DNA of 64,000 nt from Niabella insulamsoli (GTDB lineage: Bacteria > Bacteroidota > Bacteroidia > Chitinophagales > Chitinophagaceae): positions 620,001-684,000 of the forward strand of contig NZ_CP190246.1 in the NCBI RefSeq assembly GCF_039652435.2, read 5' to 3'. The number at the start of each line of letters is the position of its first letter. The first letter of the stretch is position 1. The position numbers were made by a program, and so were the translations under genes. The notes beneath the pieces are model-generated. The model made no database searches. It had not been told where the DNA came from and saw nothing but the letters and a program-made list of their open reading frames with translations. Positions 1-8,868 of the stretch are shown one piece after another.

Positions 1-582
1 GATGTGGAAGAGCCTGTCGGTAATATGATTATTGACATTGGCGGAGGTACCACGGGTATTACGGTTATCGCTTTAGCCGGTATTGTTTGCGATCAAAGCA
101 TCCGGATTGCCGGTGACGAATTCACAGCCGACATTATGGAAGCCCTAAGGCGTTATCATAGTCTTTTGATCGGGGAGCGCACCGCCGAACAAATCAAAAT
201 TCAAATTGGCGCGGCCATGAAAGATTTGGATAATCCGCCCGACGATATTCCGGTGAACGGGCGCGACCTCGTAACAGGTATTCCAAAACAAATAATGGTA
301 AGCTACCAGGAAGTGGCCGAGGCGCTTGATAAAAGTATTTTCAAAATAGAAGAAGCCATATTAAAAGCGCTCGAGCAAACACCGCCTGAGCTGGCCAGTG
401 ATATTTACCGCCGCGGACTTTACCTAACGGGCGGGGGCGCGTTGCTGCGTGGGCTGGATAAAAGATTAAGTCAGAAAATCAAACTTCCGGTGCATATCGC
501 CGACGATCCGCTGAAAAGCGTTGTGAGAGGAACAGGCATCGCGCTGCAGAATTACGACAGATATCCATTTGTTATGCGTTAA
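1..582 (+). CDS. mreB: Rod shape-determining protein MreB (3' part)
   Basis: This is the C-terminal part of the actin-like protein MreB, which forms membrane-bound filaments that guide cell-wall elongation. The frame is open from base 1, so the start lies before the window. The visible part opens with the phosphate-binding loop IIDIGGGTTGITVIAL and carries GERTAEQIKIQIGAA and the late motif LYLTGGGALLRGLDK, all typical of MreB. It is followed 145 bases later by mreC and then mreD, mrdA and rodA, the standard elongasome order. The identification is secure; the gene is partial only because the window begins inside it. Confidence 0.97.
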   Translation, partial: DVEEPVGNMIIDIGGGTTGITVIALAGIVCDQSIRIAGDEFTADIMEALRRYHSLLIGERTAEQIKIQIGAAMKDLDNPPDDIPVNGRDLVTGIPKQIMVSYQEVAEALDKSIFKIEEAILKALEQTPPELASDIYRRGLYLTGGGALLRGLDKRLSQKIKLPVHIADDPLKSVVRGTGIALQNYDRYPFVMR

Positions 583-727
583 GAGCAACAGCCGTTCCAT
601 CAAAAGAAGGCTGGCGTCTTGTTCTCACTTTCATAAGGAATTTAAATATTGAATATTAACTTTGAACGGGGCGTTTTGCAGCACGACAGGTTTCTTCAAT
701 ATAGACTAGCCAATATTTTATAATTCG

Positions 728-1603
728 GTGCGTAATATTTTTTTGTTCATCCGGCGTTTTTCTGTTTTTATTCTGTTCCTAATATTACAGATCATTTCCC
801 TGTACTTTCTTTTCACCTATAACCGCTCGCACAGGGCCAAAGGCCTTGGTTTTGCAGGTGGCGTCACTTCTTATTTTAACGGTAAGTATAACGCGCTCGA
901 AGATTTTTTTACAATGCAGGAAGAGAACAGGCGAGTGCACCGCCTGAACGATTCGCTAATGAACCTGTTGCGTGCCAACTTCATTCCGGTTGATTCGGGC
1001 GCTTCGCGTCTGGCAGATTCCGCCAATCGCGATACGACGGGGAAAATGCGGCAATATATTTGGCGAAGCGCGCAAGTGGTTTACAGCACAGCCAGTTCCG
1101 ATAAAAACTATTTGCAGATCAATCGCGGAAGCAACGCAGGCATTGCCGATGATATGGGGGTGTTTAGCTCCAACGGGGGGCTGGTTGGGAAAGTGATCAA
1201 CACAGGTAAAAATTTTAGCGAGATCATGAGCCTTTTGAACGTGGTTAATAAAATGAGCGTTCAACTCAAAAGAACCGGCAGCGCGGGGATGTTGAGTTGG
1301 GAGGGGAAGTCGCCCCAGGAACTGACGCTGAAAAACATTCCTAAAACCGATTCGGTGAGAAGGGGAGACACGATCGTTACCGGCAACTATTCGCTTAGCT
1401 ATCCGCCGGGCCGGATGGTGGGCACGGTTTCCCACGTGTTAAGAGACAAGGCGAGCAATTTTTTTATTTTGAAAGTAAAGCCGACTGCCAACCTCACGAA
1501 TCTGCAACAGGTTTTTATAGTCGAAAACATCAATTACGAAACCCAAAAGCAGCTGGATCGAGAAACCCAGGACATGGTGGATAAAAAAGGAGGTAATAAA
1601 TGA
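728..1603 (+). CDS. mreC: Rod shape-determining protein MreC
   Basis: MreC is a bitopic inner-membrane protein that links MreB filaments to the periplasmic wall-synthesis enzymes. The product has 291 residues. One hydrophobic segment lies near residues 10-30, a coiled-coil-like stretch near 50-80 precedes the periplasmic beta-domains, and motifs such as SNGGLVGKVI and GDTIVTGNYSLSYPPG are typical of the family. Translation starts with GTG at 728, because no ATG lies suitably upstream and the membrane segment follows at once. The stop overlaps the mreD start by four bases (ATGA), indicating coupled translation. Confidence 0.95.
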   Translation: MRNIFLFIRRFSVFILFLILQIISLYFLFTYNRSHRAKGLGFAGGVTSYFNGKYNALEDFFTMQEENRRVHRLNDSLMNLLRANFIPVDSGASRLADSANRDTTGKMRQYIWRSAQVVYSTASSDKNYLQINRGSNAGIADDMGVFSSNGGLVGKVINTGKNFSEIMSLLNVVNKMSVQLKRTGSAGMLSWEGKSPQELTLKNIPKTDSVRRGDTIVTGNYSLSYPPGRMVGTVSHVLRDKASNFFILKVKPTANLTNLQQVFIVENINYETQKQLDRETQDMVDKKGGNK

Positions 1604-2133
1604 GTGATCTGGTCAGAAATATCATTCGTTTCATGCTATTCATTTTTCTGCAGGTTTATGTGTTGAATGTAATGCCGCATTTACATCAGTTGGTGACGCC
1701 CTATATTTATTTCCTTTTTATTTTATGGCTTCCTTTTTATTTTAAAAAAGCCTGGATTTTGATACTGGGCTTCTTTTTGGGATTGTCGGTAGATTATTAC
1801 ACGATGACGCCGGGCCTCCATGCCGCAGCCAGCGTTCTGGTGGCCTTCTTAAGGCCGATGGTGATAAATTTATTTGCACCAAAAGATTCAACTGAGTTTA
1901 GCTATAAAGAGCCATCGCCCAAAGCAATGGGCTGGACGGCCTACCTGCTCTACGCTTTGATACTTTCCTTCTGTCATAACTTTTACCTGCTGTTTTTGGA
2001 ATGGGTTTCTTTCGGATCCTTTATTCATTTTCTAATGAAAACGATCATCACCACCGCAATCAGTATGGTCATGATTATCATTGCCGAAATTATCTTTCCC
2101 CGTAAACTTAAGTTCCGCTCAAATACTGTATAA
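1600..2133 (+). CDS. mreD: Rod shape-determining protein MreD
   Basis: This small inner-membrane protein of 177 residues works with MreC in the elongation complex. The sequence is almost entirely hydrophobic, with about five predicted membrane helices. It contains the loop segments YIYFLFILWLPFY and GLSVDYYTMTPGLHAAASV, which resemble Bacteroidota MreD proteins. Its start overlaps the mreC stop by four bases. Sequence conservation in this family is low, so the call rests partly on its position between mreC and the PBP2 gene. Confidence 0.9.
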   Translation: MSDLVRNIIRFMLFIFLQVYVLNVMPHLHQLVTPYIYFLFILWLPFYFKKAWILILGFFLGLSVDYYTMTPGLHAAASVLVAFLRPMVINLFAPKDSTEFSYKEPSPKAMGWTAYLLYALILSFCHNFYLLFLEWVSFGSFIHFLMKTIITTAISMVMIIIAEIIFPRKLKFRSNTV

Positions 2134-2247
2134 AGCGATACTTTCACCACAGTTTCGAAAAAAATATTCATAGAAATTTCTAATCGAAACTTCGTAGTTG
2201 TACTTTTACATTTCACAGTTTACAACACCGAAAAATTTCCCCCTTAC

Positions 2248-4377
2248 ATGTCTGTATTTAATCAGTCGAGGAGTTATATCATACGCGCTATTTTTCTCTG
2301 TGTATTTTTAATCATACTGGGGCAGTTGGTCAATTTGCAGATTTTTGGCCGAAAGTATCATCAGCTGGCCCGCGACAATGCGGTGTTTGCCAAAATCGTA
2401 TATCCGGAGCGGGGTATTATTTTCGACCGGAATGGCAAGCCAGTGCTTAATAACACTATTATGTTTGACCTGATGGTGACGCCGGCCGAAGTGAAAAATA
2501 TAGATACGATTGCTTTTTGCAACCTGATGCAGATAGACACCGCGGAGTTTAAAAAAAGGATTGTTGATGCGATCATAAAGAACTCGCGCGTGCGGCCGTC
2601 AATTTTTATTTCACTGCTTACACCCGAAATGCAGGCCCGCTTTGAAGAAAATAGCTGGCGATTTAATGGCTTCAATTTACAGGCCAGGCCGGTAAGAACT
2701 TACCCTTCCAACGTGGGCGCCAATTTCCTCGGCTATATCGGCGAGGTTTCTCCGCGCGATATAGAGCGGTCGGGCGGCTACTATCGCCTGGGCGATTACC
2801 GCGGTAAAAATGGGCTGGAATATGTGTATGAGAAAATTTTGATGGGGCAGCGCGGTGTGGAGTATATGATTAAGGATAATAAGAACCGGCTTGTGGGACA
2901 TTATGAGAATGGTGAGTTTGATACTACAGCCATTGCGGGCCGCGATCTCAAAACATTTTTAGATGTTGAATTGCAAGTCCTGGCTGAAAAGCTGATCAAT
3001 AATAAAATGGGAGCCGTAGTGGCGCTCGATCCTAAAACGGGGGGCGTGTTGGCGATGGCCTCCGGGCCGCTGTTTAACCCAAATGATCTGACCGGGCCCG
3101 ACAAGAATCAAAACTTTCAAAATCTCGTGCTTGATGTAAAAGGCCCATTATTGAACCGCGCGATCAAAGGCCAATATCCGCCAGGTTCTACTTTCAAACC
3201 GCTGGGCGCTTTGGTGGCGTTAGACGAAGGCGTTATAACGCCGGCATTCGGATATCCCTGTGGTGGCGCGTATTATGAATGTGGCCGCAGAGTGGGCTGC
3301 ACACACGCGGGCGGCGGCCATGCCGCGAATCTGCGCCTGGCGATTGCAAATTCCTGCAACTCCTATTTTGTCGATATCTACCGAAAAGTAGTAGACAACC
3401 GGCAGATCGGCAATACGAGAAAAGGGTTTCAAAAATGGGAAAGCTATATGCATAGCTTTGGTTTGGGCGTTCCTTTAGGTGTTGACCTGCCCAGCGAAGA
3501 TGATTCCAATATTCCCACCGTTGAAGATTATGATAAAGAGTATCGAGGCTCCTGGAATTCTTGCACCAACCTGACGCTCGGTATTGGACAGGATAAGATG
3601 ACCGCTACTCCCCTGCAATTGGCCAACGCCATGTGCATTATTGCCAACAAAGGATATTATTATATACCCCATTTTGTAGACAGCATTGAAAACGAAACTG
3701 TGCTGGACCGCAATCTGCTGAGCAAGTATCGCAAGCGCCATGATGTGTTGACTCATATTTCTGACACGGCTTATAATGCAGTAATCAATGGTATGCATGA
3801 TGTGGTTACCCATGGTACCGCGCGCGTGGCAATGATTCCAGGCATAAATGTTTGCGCCAAAACGGGTACTGCGCAAAACTCGCGCTATGTGGCAGGCAGA
3901 AAATGGACTTTAAAAGATAATTCGATGTTTGTCAGTTTTGCGCCAAAAGAAAACCCGAAAATATGCGTAGCAGTGGTTGTGGAAAACGCGGGATATGGCG
4001 CCACCTGGGCCGGCCCCATTGCGCGAATATTGATGGAACGATACTTGCTCGATTCGCTTACCAACAAAAGCAAGGTGGATCTCGAGCGCATCGGACAGGC
4101 AAATATTTTACCCGCTTATATTCCGAGATATCAATATTACACCGATTCTGTAAGAGCAGTAGAGTGGTTGAAAGCGTATAAAGACAGTTCCAAACTGATT
4201 CCTTTTCTTAAAGCTTACCGTAAAAGGGAAGCGGCTGCTTCGGAGCTGGCATCCCGGCCAACCCCAAAGCCGGAAAGGAATAAAAAGCAGGATGCCCCGG
4301 CAAAAAGGGAAAATCTGGTGGCGACAATGGGCGTAGAAAAAAGGAATGTGATAAGTATTAAAAAGAAGGTAAGCTGA
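2248..4377 (+). CDS. mrdA: Penicillin-binding protein 2 (elongation transpeptidase)
   Basis: This class B penicillin-binding protein cross-links peptidoglycan during lateral wall growth and works with RodA. It has 709 residues. A membrane anchor lies near residues 10-30, followed by the dimerisation region (FDRNGKPVLNN near 55-65). The transpeptidase domain carries S314-T-F-K317, S369-C-N and K538-T-G-T, the three active-site motifs of the family. The C-terminal 80 residues form a charged, Lys/Pro-rich tail that is longer than in Proteobacteria. The rodA start follows one base after the stop, so the two are co-translated. Confidence 0.96.
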   Translation: MSVFNQSRSYIIRAIFLCVFLIILGQLVNLQIFGRKYHQLARDNAVFAKIVYPERGIIFDRNGKPVLNNTIMFDLMVTPAEVKNIDTIAFCNLMQIDTAEFKKRIVDAIIKNSRVRPSIFISLLTPEMQARFEENSWRFNGFNLQARPVRTYPSNVGANFLGYIGEVSPRDIERSGGYYRLGDYRGKNGLEYVYEKILMGQRGVEYMIKDNKNRLVGHYENGEFDTTAIAGRDLKTFLDVELQVLAEKLINNKMGAVVALDPKTGGVLAMASGPLFNPNDLTGPDKNQNFQNLVLDVKGPLLNRAIKGQYPPGSTFKPLGALVALDEGVITPAFGYPCGGAYYECGRRVGCTHAGGGHAANLRLAIANSCNSYFVDIYRKVVDNRQIGNTRKGFQKWESYMHSFGLGVPLGVDLPSEDDSNIPTVEDYDKEYRGSWNSCTNLTLGIGQDKMTATPLQLANAMCIIANKGYYYIPHFVDSIENETVLDRNLLSKYRKRHDVLTHISDTAYNAVINGMHDVVTHGTARVAMIPGINVCAKTGTAQNSRYVAGRKWTLKDNSMFVSFAPKENPKICVAVVVENAGYGATWAGPIARILMERYLLDSLTNKSKVDLERIGQANILPAYIPRYQYYTDSVRAVEWLKAYKDSSKLIPFLKAYRKREAAASELASRPTPKPERNKKQDAPAKRENLVATMGVEKRNVISIKKKVS

Positions 4378-4378
4378 C

Positions 4379-5716
4379 ATGAGTACGCAGAATGTAAAAA
4401 TATCCAAAGGGGTTGATTTTGTTTTGATCATTCTTTATCTTGTTTTACTTGCGATAGGTTTGCTGGCCATTTTTGCGGTAACCTATAAAGACGGCGATCC
4501 CGTTTTGCAAAGCTTTTTAAGTTATAAAACAGATTACAGCAAACAATTCTATTATGGCTGTGTGGCAATGGTACTGGGTCTTTTCATCCTGCTTACCGAT
4601 AGTAAATTTTTTCCGGCGACAGCCAACCTCTGGTATGCGGGCGGCATTTTAATGTTGTTGCTGGTATTTCCCTTTCACTCGGCGGTAAAAGGGACGGAGT
4701 CGATCATTAGGCTGGGCGGTTTTCAGTTTCAGCCTGCAGAATTCTGCAAGATCAGTGTGGCGCTGGCCCTGGCAAAATACCTTTCCCTGCCCGAAATGGA
4801 CTTTAGCAGGCCGAAATCACAATTGATCGCCGCCGCCATCACGCTGGTGCCGGCTATGCTCACCATTATGCAAAAAGAAACGGGCCTGGCGCTGGTTTTC
4901 TTTGCCTTCTTTTTAGTAATGTTTAGAGAAGGGTTGCCGCCGGCTTATATCATTGTGGGTTTTGCGGCTGCGGCGCTCGTTGTTTCCACCCTGCTGCTTG
5001 ATAAAAATCTGCTTGCGGTCATTTTGACCGTGATCGCTGCGCTGGTTGTTTTTCTGTATCAACGAAAGATTAAAAGGGATCGGGGTTTTTTGGTAAAAAT
5101 CATTTTTATTTGGTTACTATGCGTAGGCGTTCAGCGCTTTGGTGTTCCTTTTTTATTTACGCATGTTTTTGAAAAGCACCAGGTAGAACGCATTTTCAGT
5201 ACGATTGGAAAAGACATCCCTGAAGAATATATCAAAGGTGAAATTAAACTTGACTCGAAAGGGAAACAAAAAAATGCGGCCGACTATAATGTGAAGCAAT
5301 CGAAAATCGCCGTAGGCAGCGGTGGTATTATGGGCAAAGGGTTGTTGAGCGGCACACAGACAAGGTATGGCTTTGTCCCCGAGCAGCGAACGGATTTTAT
5401 TTTTGACACGATCGGCGAGGGTTTTGGATTTGTCGGAAGCTTTGTGTTGCTCGGTTTGTACCTTTTATTGCTGTTTAGAATCGTTACGATCGCGGAGCGG
5501 CAGCGAAGCGCCTTTAGCCGTTGTTATGCCTACGGCGTGGCCTCAGTGTTCTTTTTTCATATTTCTATCAACCTGGGCATGACGATCGGGCTGGCGCCGG
5601 TTATCGGTATTCCGCTGCCGCTAATTAGTTATGGCGGCACCTCGCTGCTTACTTTCACCGTCCTGCTATTTATTCTTATCCGCCTCGACGCCGACCGGCA
5701 AATGGTATTGCGATAA
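4379..5716 (+). CDS. rodA: SEDS peptidoglycan polymerase RodA
   Basis: RodA is a multi-pass membrane glycosyltransferase that polymerises lipid II for elongation together with PBP2. The product has 445 residues and about ten membrane segments. SEDS hallmarks include QPAEFCKISVALALAKYL, PEQRTDFIFDTIGEGFGFVG and the C-terminal PLISYGGTSLLTF. It is a little longer than many RodA proteins, because a basic loop (YQRKIKRDRGF, near residue 225) and an extended periplasmic loop near 280-310 are present. Its start codon follows the mrdA stop by one base. Confidence 0.96.
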   Translation: MSTQNVKISKGVDFVLIILYLVLLAIGLLAIFAVTYKDGDPVLQSFLSYKTDYSKQFYYGCVAMVLGLFILLTDSKFFPATANLWYAGGILMLLLVFPFHSAVKGTESIIRLGGFQFQPAEFCKISVALALAKYLSLPEMDFSRPKSQLIAAAITLVPAMLTIMQKETGLALVFFAFFLVMFREGLPPAYIIVGFAAAALVVSTLLLDKNLLAVILTVIAALVVFLYQRKIKRDRGFLVKIIFIWLLCVGVQRFGVPFLFTHVFEKHQVERIFSTIGKDIPEEYIKGEIKLDSKGKQKNAADYNVKQSKIAVGSGGIMGKGLLSGTQTRYGFVPEQRTDFIFDTIGEGFGFVGSFVLLGLYLLLLFRIVTIAERQRSAFSRCYAYGVASVFFFHISINLGMTIGLAPVIGIPLPLISYGGTSLLTFTVLLFILIRLDADRQMVLR

Positions 5717-5730
5717 TTTTTTTCCGTTCC

Positions 5731-5756
5731 TGTAACTTTTCTTTTTCTCGTCCGTA
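5731..5756 (+). promoter_or_regulatory. Possible ECF-type promoter of the sigma/anti-sigma genes
   Basis: TGTAAC at 5731-5736 and CGTATT starting at 5753 give an AAC core and a CGT core separated by 16 bases, the layout of many ECF sigma-factor promoters. It lies just upstream of an ECF sigma gene, so autoregulation is plausible. The call rests on inspection only. Confidence 0.35.
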
Positions 5757-5842
5757 TTATCTTATAAATGCGTTTCTTTCCGGCTGCAAACCGGATCGCC
5801 GCTTTCAACCTATTTTTGAGAAGAAGCATTGTATGGCCGCTT

Positions 5843-6328
5843 ATGACGGAAAAAGATTATAACGAATGTGTTACGAATTATGCCGATGGGCTGTATCGGT
5901 TTCTGTTAAAAACGGTGCGGCAAAAGGCCGACGCGGAAGATATGGTGCAAAGCGCTTTTGAAGTGCTTTGGAAAAACAGGGCGCAGGTGCAGCCTGAAAC
6001 AGCAAAAGCCTATTTATTTAAGGTTGGTTATAATAAAATGATTGATCATTTTAGAAAACAAAAGCGTGTGGATCTGTTCGAGTCGTTTGAAGGCCACGAG
6101 CGGCCGGTGGAGGCGAAGGGCCATAATTTGAAAGACGTGTTGAACGCGGCGTTGGAGCGCCTTTCAGAACAAAACCGGTCTTTGGTTTTACTGAAGGATT
6201 ACGAGGGGTACAGCTATGAAGAAATCGGCGTAATTACAGGTTTGAATGCCGCGCAGGTGAAAGTTTATCTCCACCGTTCGCGGCTACAATTGAGGGATTA
6301 TTTGGTCGCAATTGAAAACTTGGTTTGA
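5843..6328 (+). CDS. ECF RNA polymerase sigma factor (sigma-70 family)
   Basis: This extracytoplasmic-function sigma factor directs RNA polymerase to a stress or envelope regulon. With the start at ATG 5843 it has 161 residues. Region 2 contains DAEDMVQSAFEVLWKNRAQ and the DNA-melting segment AYLFKVGYNKMIDHFRK. Region 4 contains LSEQNRSLVLLKDYEGYSYE and the helix-turn-helix GLNAAQVKVYLHRSRLQLR. An upstream in-frame ATG at 5768 would add 25 residues that look nothing like the family, so 5843 is preferred. The next gene begins 15 bases later and encodes a membrane protein of anti-sigma type, the usual pairing. Confidence 0.9.
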   Translation: MTEKDYNECVTNYADGLYRFLLKTVRQKADAEDMVQSAFEVLWKNRAQVQPETAKAYLFKVGYNKMIDHFRKQKRVDLFESFEGHERPVEAKGHNLKDVLNAALERLSEQNRSLVLLKDYEGYSYEEIGVITGLNAAQVKVYLHRSRLQLRDYLVAIENLV

Positions 6329-6343
6329 ATTAAACAGGAATAA

Positions 6344-7327
6344 ATGCAGATTAACCAGCATAATTACGAAACATTTTTTTTGATGTATGTCGATCAGGAA
6401 TTGTCGCAGGATCAAAAAGAACAGGTGGAGGCTTTTGTCAGGCAGCACCCCGCGCTGGCAAAAGAGTTGGAGCTGCTAAAGCAAACCTTGTCACCTGTTG
6501 ACAAAAGCGTTCTTTTTAATGACAAAGCAAATCTGATGAAAGCGCCGCCTTTTACAGAAGAGGAATTATTCACTTACCTGGATGGCGAAGCCGATGAAAA
6601 GATAGAGCAGGCAATAAAAGCGCGGCTTGCCGATGATCCTTCGTTGCAACATCAAATCGCGGGGTTGGAAAAGCTGTATTTGCCGCTGGGCGAAAGTCTT
6701 TCATACACGCGCAAAAACCAGTTATATAAAAGTGTACCGGTAAGGCGATTGGACTGGCGTAAATGGGTGGCGGCGGCTTCTTTGATTGTTTTTATCAGTA
6801 CCTGGTTTTTTTTATATAAGGAGGAAGAAGATGTGGTGGTGCCGATTGTTCAAAATGATACTGCGGTGCAGCCTTCTAAGGCGACGCCCGAAAAGGAAAA
6901 CAATATCGCTTTATCTAAAAACGTTGCCGCCGATACTTTGAAAATAGCTTCGCCCGCAGCGCCCCATCAGAAACCCGGCCGCCCCCCAAAAAAAGATATG
7001 GAGCCAATAGTTGAGGAAATGCGCGAAATAAAAGCCGCTCCTGCGGCGCAGCCGGAGATAGCGCATCAAACTGTAAGCGCCGTTTCTCAGGTTAAAGATT
7101 TGCCAGATGTCGGCGCAGTGGAACAGGAAATCGTTGAGGAGGCTGCTGTTCCGGAAGTGAGGCCGGTGGCGCCATCTGATATTCCGGTGGCTTATGAAGG
7201 AAAAGAAAAAAGGCCATCTTTCCTGAGAAAAATCGGCAGGAAAATAGAAAACCGCGCCTTGAATATTTTAACCAACGGCGGCGATGAAATACAGGTAGCC
7301 GGCTTTAAAATTCAGCTTGAAGATTAA
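6344..7327 (+). CDS. Probable membrane-bound anti-sigma factor
   Basis: This is a single-pass membrane protein of 327 residues, likely holding the preceding sigma factor inactive. The cytoplasmic N-terminus contains two similar modules: YVDQELSQDQKEQVEAF (15-31) with a following helix, and TYLDGEADEKIEQAIKARL (77-95). Both resemble the L-D-G-E helix of anti-sigma domains, although no zinc-binding HxxxCxxC is visible. A membrane helix lies at about 141-158. The rest is a Pro/Ala/Glu-rich periplasmic region with a basic end. Function is inferred from the context and this architecture, and no target regulon can be named. Confidence 0.7.
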   Translation: MQINQHNYETFFLMYVDQELSQDQKEQVEAFVRQHPALAKELELLKQTLSPVDKSVLFNDKANLMKAPPFTEEELFTYLDGEADEKIEQAIKARLADDPSLQHQIAGLEKLYLPLGESLSYTRKNQLYKSVPVRRLDWRKWVAAASLIVFISTWFFLYKEEEDVVVPIVQNDTAVQPSKATPEKENNIALSKNVAADTLKIASPAAPHQKPGRPPKKDMEPIVEEMREIKAAPAAQPEIAHQTVSAVSQVKDLPDVGAVEQEIVEEAAVPEVRPVAPSDIPVAYEGKEKRPSFLRKIGRKIENRALNILTNGGDEIQVAGFKIQLED

Positions 7328-7369
7328 GCGGATCGCTATCATTCTTATAAAAAAATAAAATATACCAAC

Positions 7370-8224
7370 ATGATGTATAAGTTAGTTTCAGCGGCGCTGC
7401 TGGTTGCTTTTGTCGGCAATGCCTACGCGCAGAAAGACACGTCTTCGGTGACGGTGCAGGTGATCACAGAAAAAGATGAAAAAAAAGTAATTGTGGACGC
7501 GGAGGGTCAAAAATGGACGCCAATTGTTCAGAAGCGGCAAAAAGATATTAATACCACCTGGCTTGATCATTTCGATATCGGGTTTTCAAATTTTTATGAC
7601 AGAACAGATTATACCTCTCCACAAGTGCAGGTTTTGGCGCCGGGCAGTAATGAAGAGTGGTCGGAGTTGCGAGCCGGCAAGTCTATTAATTTCAACCTTT
7701 GGATTTTCAATCAACGTGTCAATCTCATAAAACACGTAGTAAATTTAAAATATGCGATGGGCATTGAACTCAATAATTATTATTACAGAAATCCCATCAG
7801 GTATTCGGAAAGTCAGCCTTTAATGATCTGGGACAAAACAGAAGGCCGTTCCTACCATAAATCTAAGTTGGCTGCTGATTACATTACCGTTCCTCTCATG
7901 TTGAATTTTGCACTTTCCCCGCGCAAGCGAAATATTTCGATTGCAGTTAGCCGAAAAAATAAAGCGGTTTATATGGGTAATGGAGAATTAGGTTTCAGTG
8001 CGGGCATAAGCGCCGGCTATCTTTACAGCGCCCGCAACAAAACAGTCACGTCTGATGAAGGAAAGCAGAAACTAAAAGACAACTTCAACCTCAACCCCTG
8101 GAAGCTTTCCTATGTAGCAGAAATAAACCTGGGCTATTTCAGCCTCTACGGCTCTTACGCCATGAAATCCATGTTTAAAAACGGATTGGATATGACGCCG
8201 TATTCGGTGGGTATCAGGTTTTAA
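7370..8224 (+). CDS. Outer-membrane beta-barrel protein, PorT-like (copy 1)
   Basis: This secreted 284-residue protein has a signal peptide (about residues 1-20, ending near AYA) and a body of alternating aromatic beta-strands ending in SVGIRF, as expected of an outer-membrane barrel. Shared blocks with the gene at 8869 include DIGFSNFYDRTDY, NEEWSELRAGKS, MGIELNNYYYRNPIRY, KLAADYITVPLMLNF and SAGYLYSARNKTVTSDEGK, so the two are clear paralogues. It lies 42 bases after the anti-sigma gene and may belong to the same regulon. Substrate or role is unknown. Confidence 0.8.
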   Translation: MMYKLVSAALLVAFVGNAYAQKDTSSVTVQVITEKDEKKVIVDAEGQKWTPIVQKRQKDINTTWLDHFDIGFSNFYDRTDYTSPQVQVLAPGSNEEWSELRAGKSINFNLWIFNQRVNLIKHVVNLKYAMGIELNNYYYRNPIRYSESQPLMIWDKTEGRSYHKSKLAADYITVPLMLNFALSPRKRNISIAVSRKNKAVYMGNGELGFSAGISAGYLYSARNKTVTSDEGKQKLKDNFNLNPWKLSYVAEINLGYFSLYGSYAMKSMFKNGLDMTPYSVGIRF

Positions 8225-8245
8225 ATATTTAAATAGGGTTTTTGT

Positions 8246-8257
8246 ATATTGCAATAT
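8246..8257. promoter_or_regulatory. 12-bp perfect palindrome over the antitoxin start
   Basis: ATATTGCAATAT is its own reverse complement and overlaps the first two bases of the DUF433 start codon. A second AT palindrome (TTAAATATTTAA) lies at 8221-8232. Toxin-antitoxin operons commonly bind their own product at such sites, so this is a candidate operator. Confidence 0.35.
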
Positions 8258-8486
8258 GAATTGGCAGGATTATATCGTTTCTGATAAAGAAGTTTTATTG
8301 GGAAAGCCTATCATAAAAGGTACAAGAATTTCGGTAGAGCTCATTCTTGAACTGCTGGCCAATGGCTGGTCTGAAAGACAATTACTGGAATCCTATCCAG
8401 CCCTTTCGATTGATTCGTTAAGGGCGGTTTTTTCGTATTTAAAAGATTGTATACAGCTGGAGTTGTATGGTGATGTCCCGGCGTAA
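8256..8486 (+). CDS. DUF433-family antitoxin
   Basis: This 76-residue protein of the DUF433 family carries a winged-helix-like fold and acts as the antitoxin partner of DUF5615 PIN-like toxins. The family signature is complete: GKPIIKGTRISVELILELL, NGWSERQLLESYPAL and SIDSLRAVFSYL. The following toxin gene begins close by (an upstream ATG overlaps by 20 bases, and the preferred start lies 4 bases after the stop), so the two are co-translated. It is inserted between two paralogous barrel genes. Confidence 0.88.
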   Translation: MNWQDYIVSDKEVLLGKPIIKGTRISVELILELLANGWSERQLLESYPALSIDSLRAVFSYLKDCIQLELYGDVPA

Positions 8487-8490
8487 GATT

Positions 8491-8856
8491 ATGTTTTTGA
8501 CCAACGAAAATTTTCCAAGATCCGCTATTTTATCCCTGCGAAGAGCTGGATATATCGTCAAAAGTATTCAGGAAGATCATCAAGGCATTAAGGACGAGGA
8601 AGTATTGAGAATTGCCAATGAATTGGGATATGTGATACAGACTTTCGATAGAGATTATGGGGAACTGATTTTTAAATATGCAGAAAAAAATCCACCAGCA
8701 GCTGTATTTTTTAGAGAGAAAGGCGCTATGCCGGATGCTGCTGCCACCGTACTTCTTAAATTGCTTACTGAGCAGCGTGTAAAAATTTCAGGAGCTTTTA
8801 CTGTGATCGATTCGAATAATATCCGGCAAAGGTTCTATAAAACCCCGAATGCTTAA
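8491..8856 (+). CDS. DUF5615 PIN-like toxin
   Basis: This is a PIN-like protein of the DUF5615 family, predicted to be an RNase toxin. The ATG at 8491 gives MFLTNENFPRSA, which matches the usual N-terminus of this family. In-frame ATGs at 8467 and 8473 would add six to eight residues. Family features are ENFPRSAILSLRRAGY, GIKDEEVLRIANE, TFDRDYGELIF and AAVFFRE. The family usually has Asp in the first motif (LxDENx), whereas here it is Asn (LTNENF), so catalytic activity is uncertain. The protein has 121 residues from 8491. Confidence 0.82.
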   Translation: MFLTNENFPRSAILSLRRAGYIVKSIQEDHQGIKDEEVLRIANELGYVIQTFDRDYGELIFKYAEKNPPAAVFFREKGAMPDAAATVLLKLLTEQRVKISGAFTVIDSNNIRQRFYKTPNA

Positions 8857-8868
8857 TTTTCCATACCA

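Noticed and set aside
956..1435. Long minus-strand frame inside mreC
   Set aside because: Shadow of mreC; its composition is not protein-like and no family was recognised.
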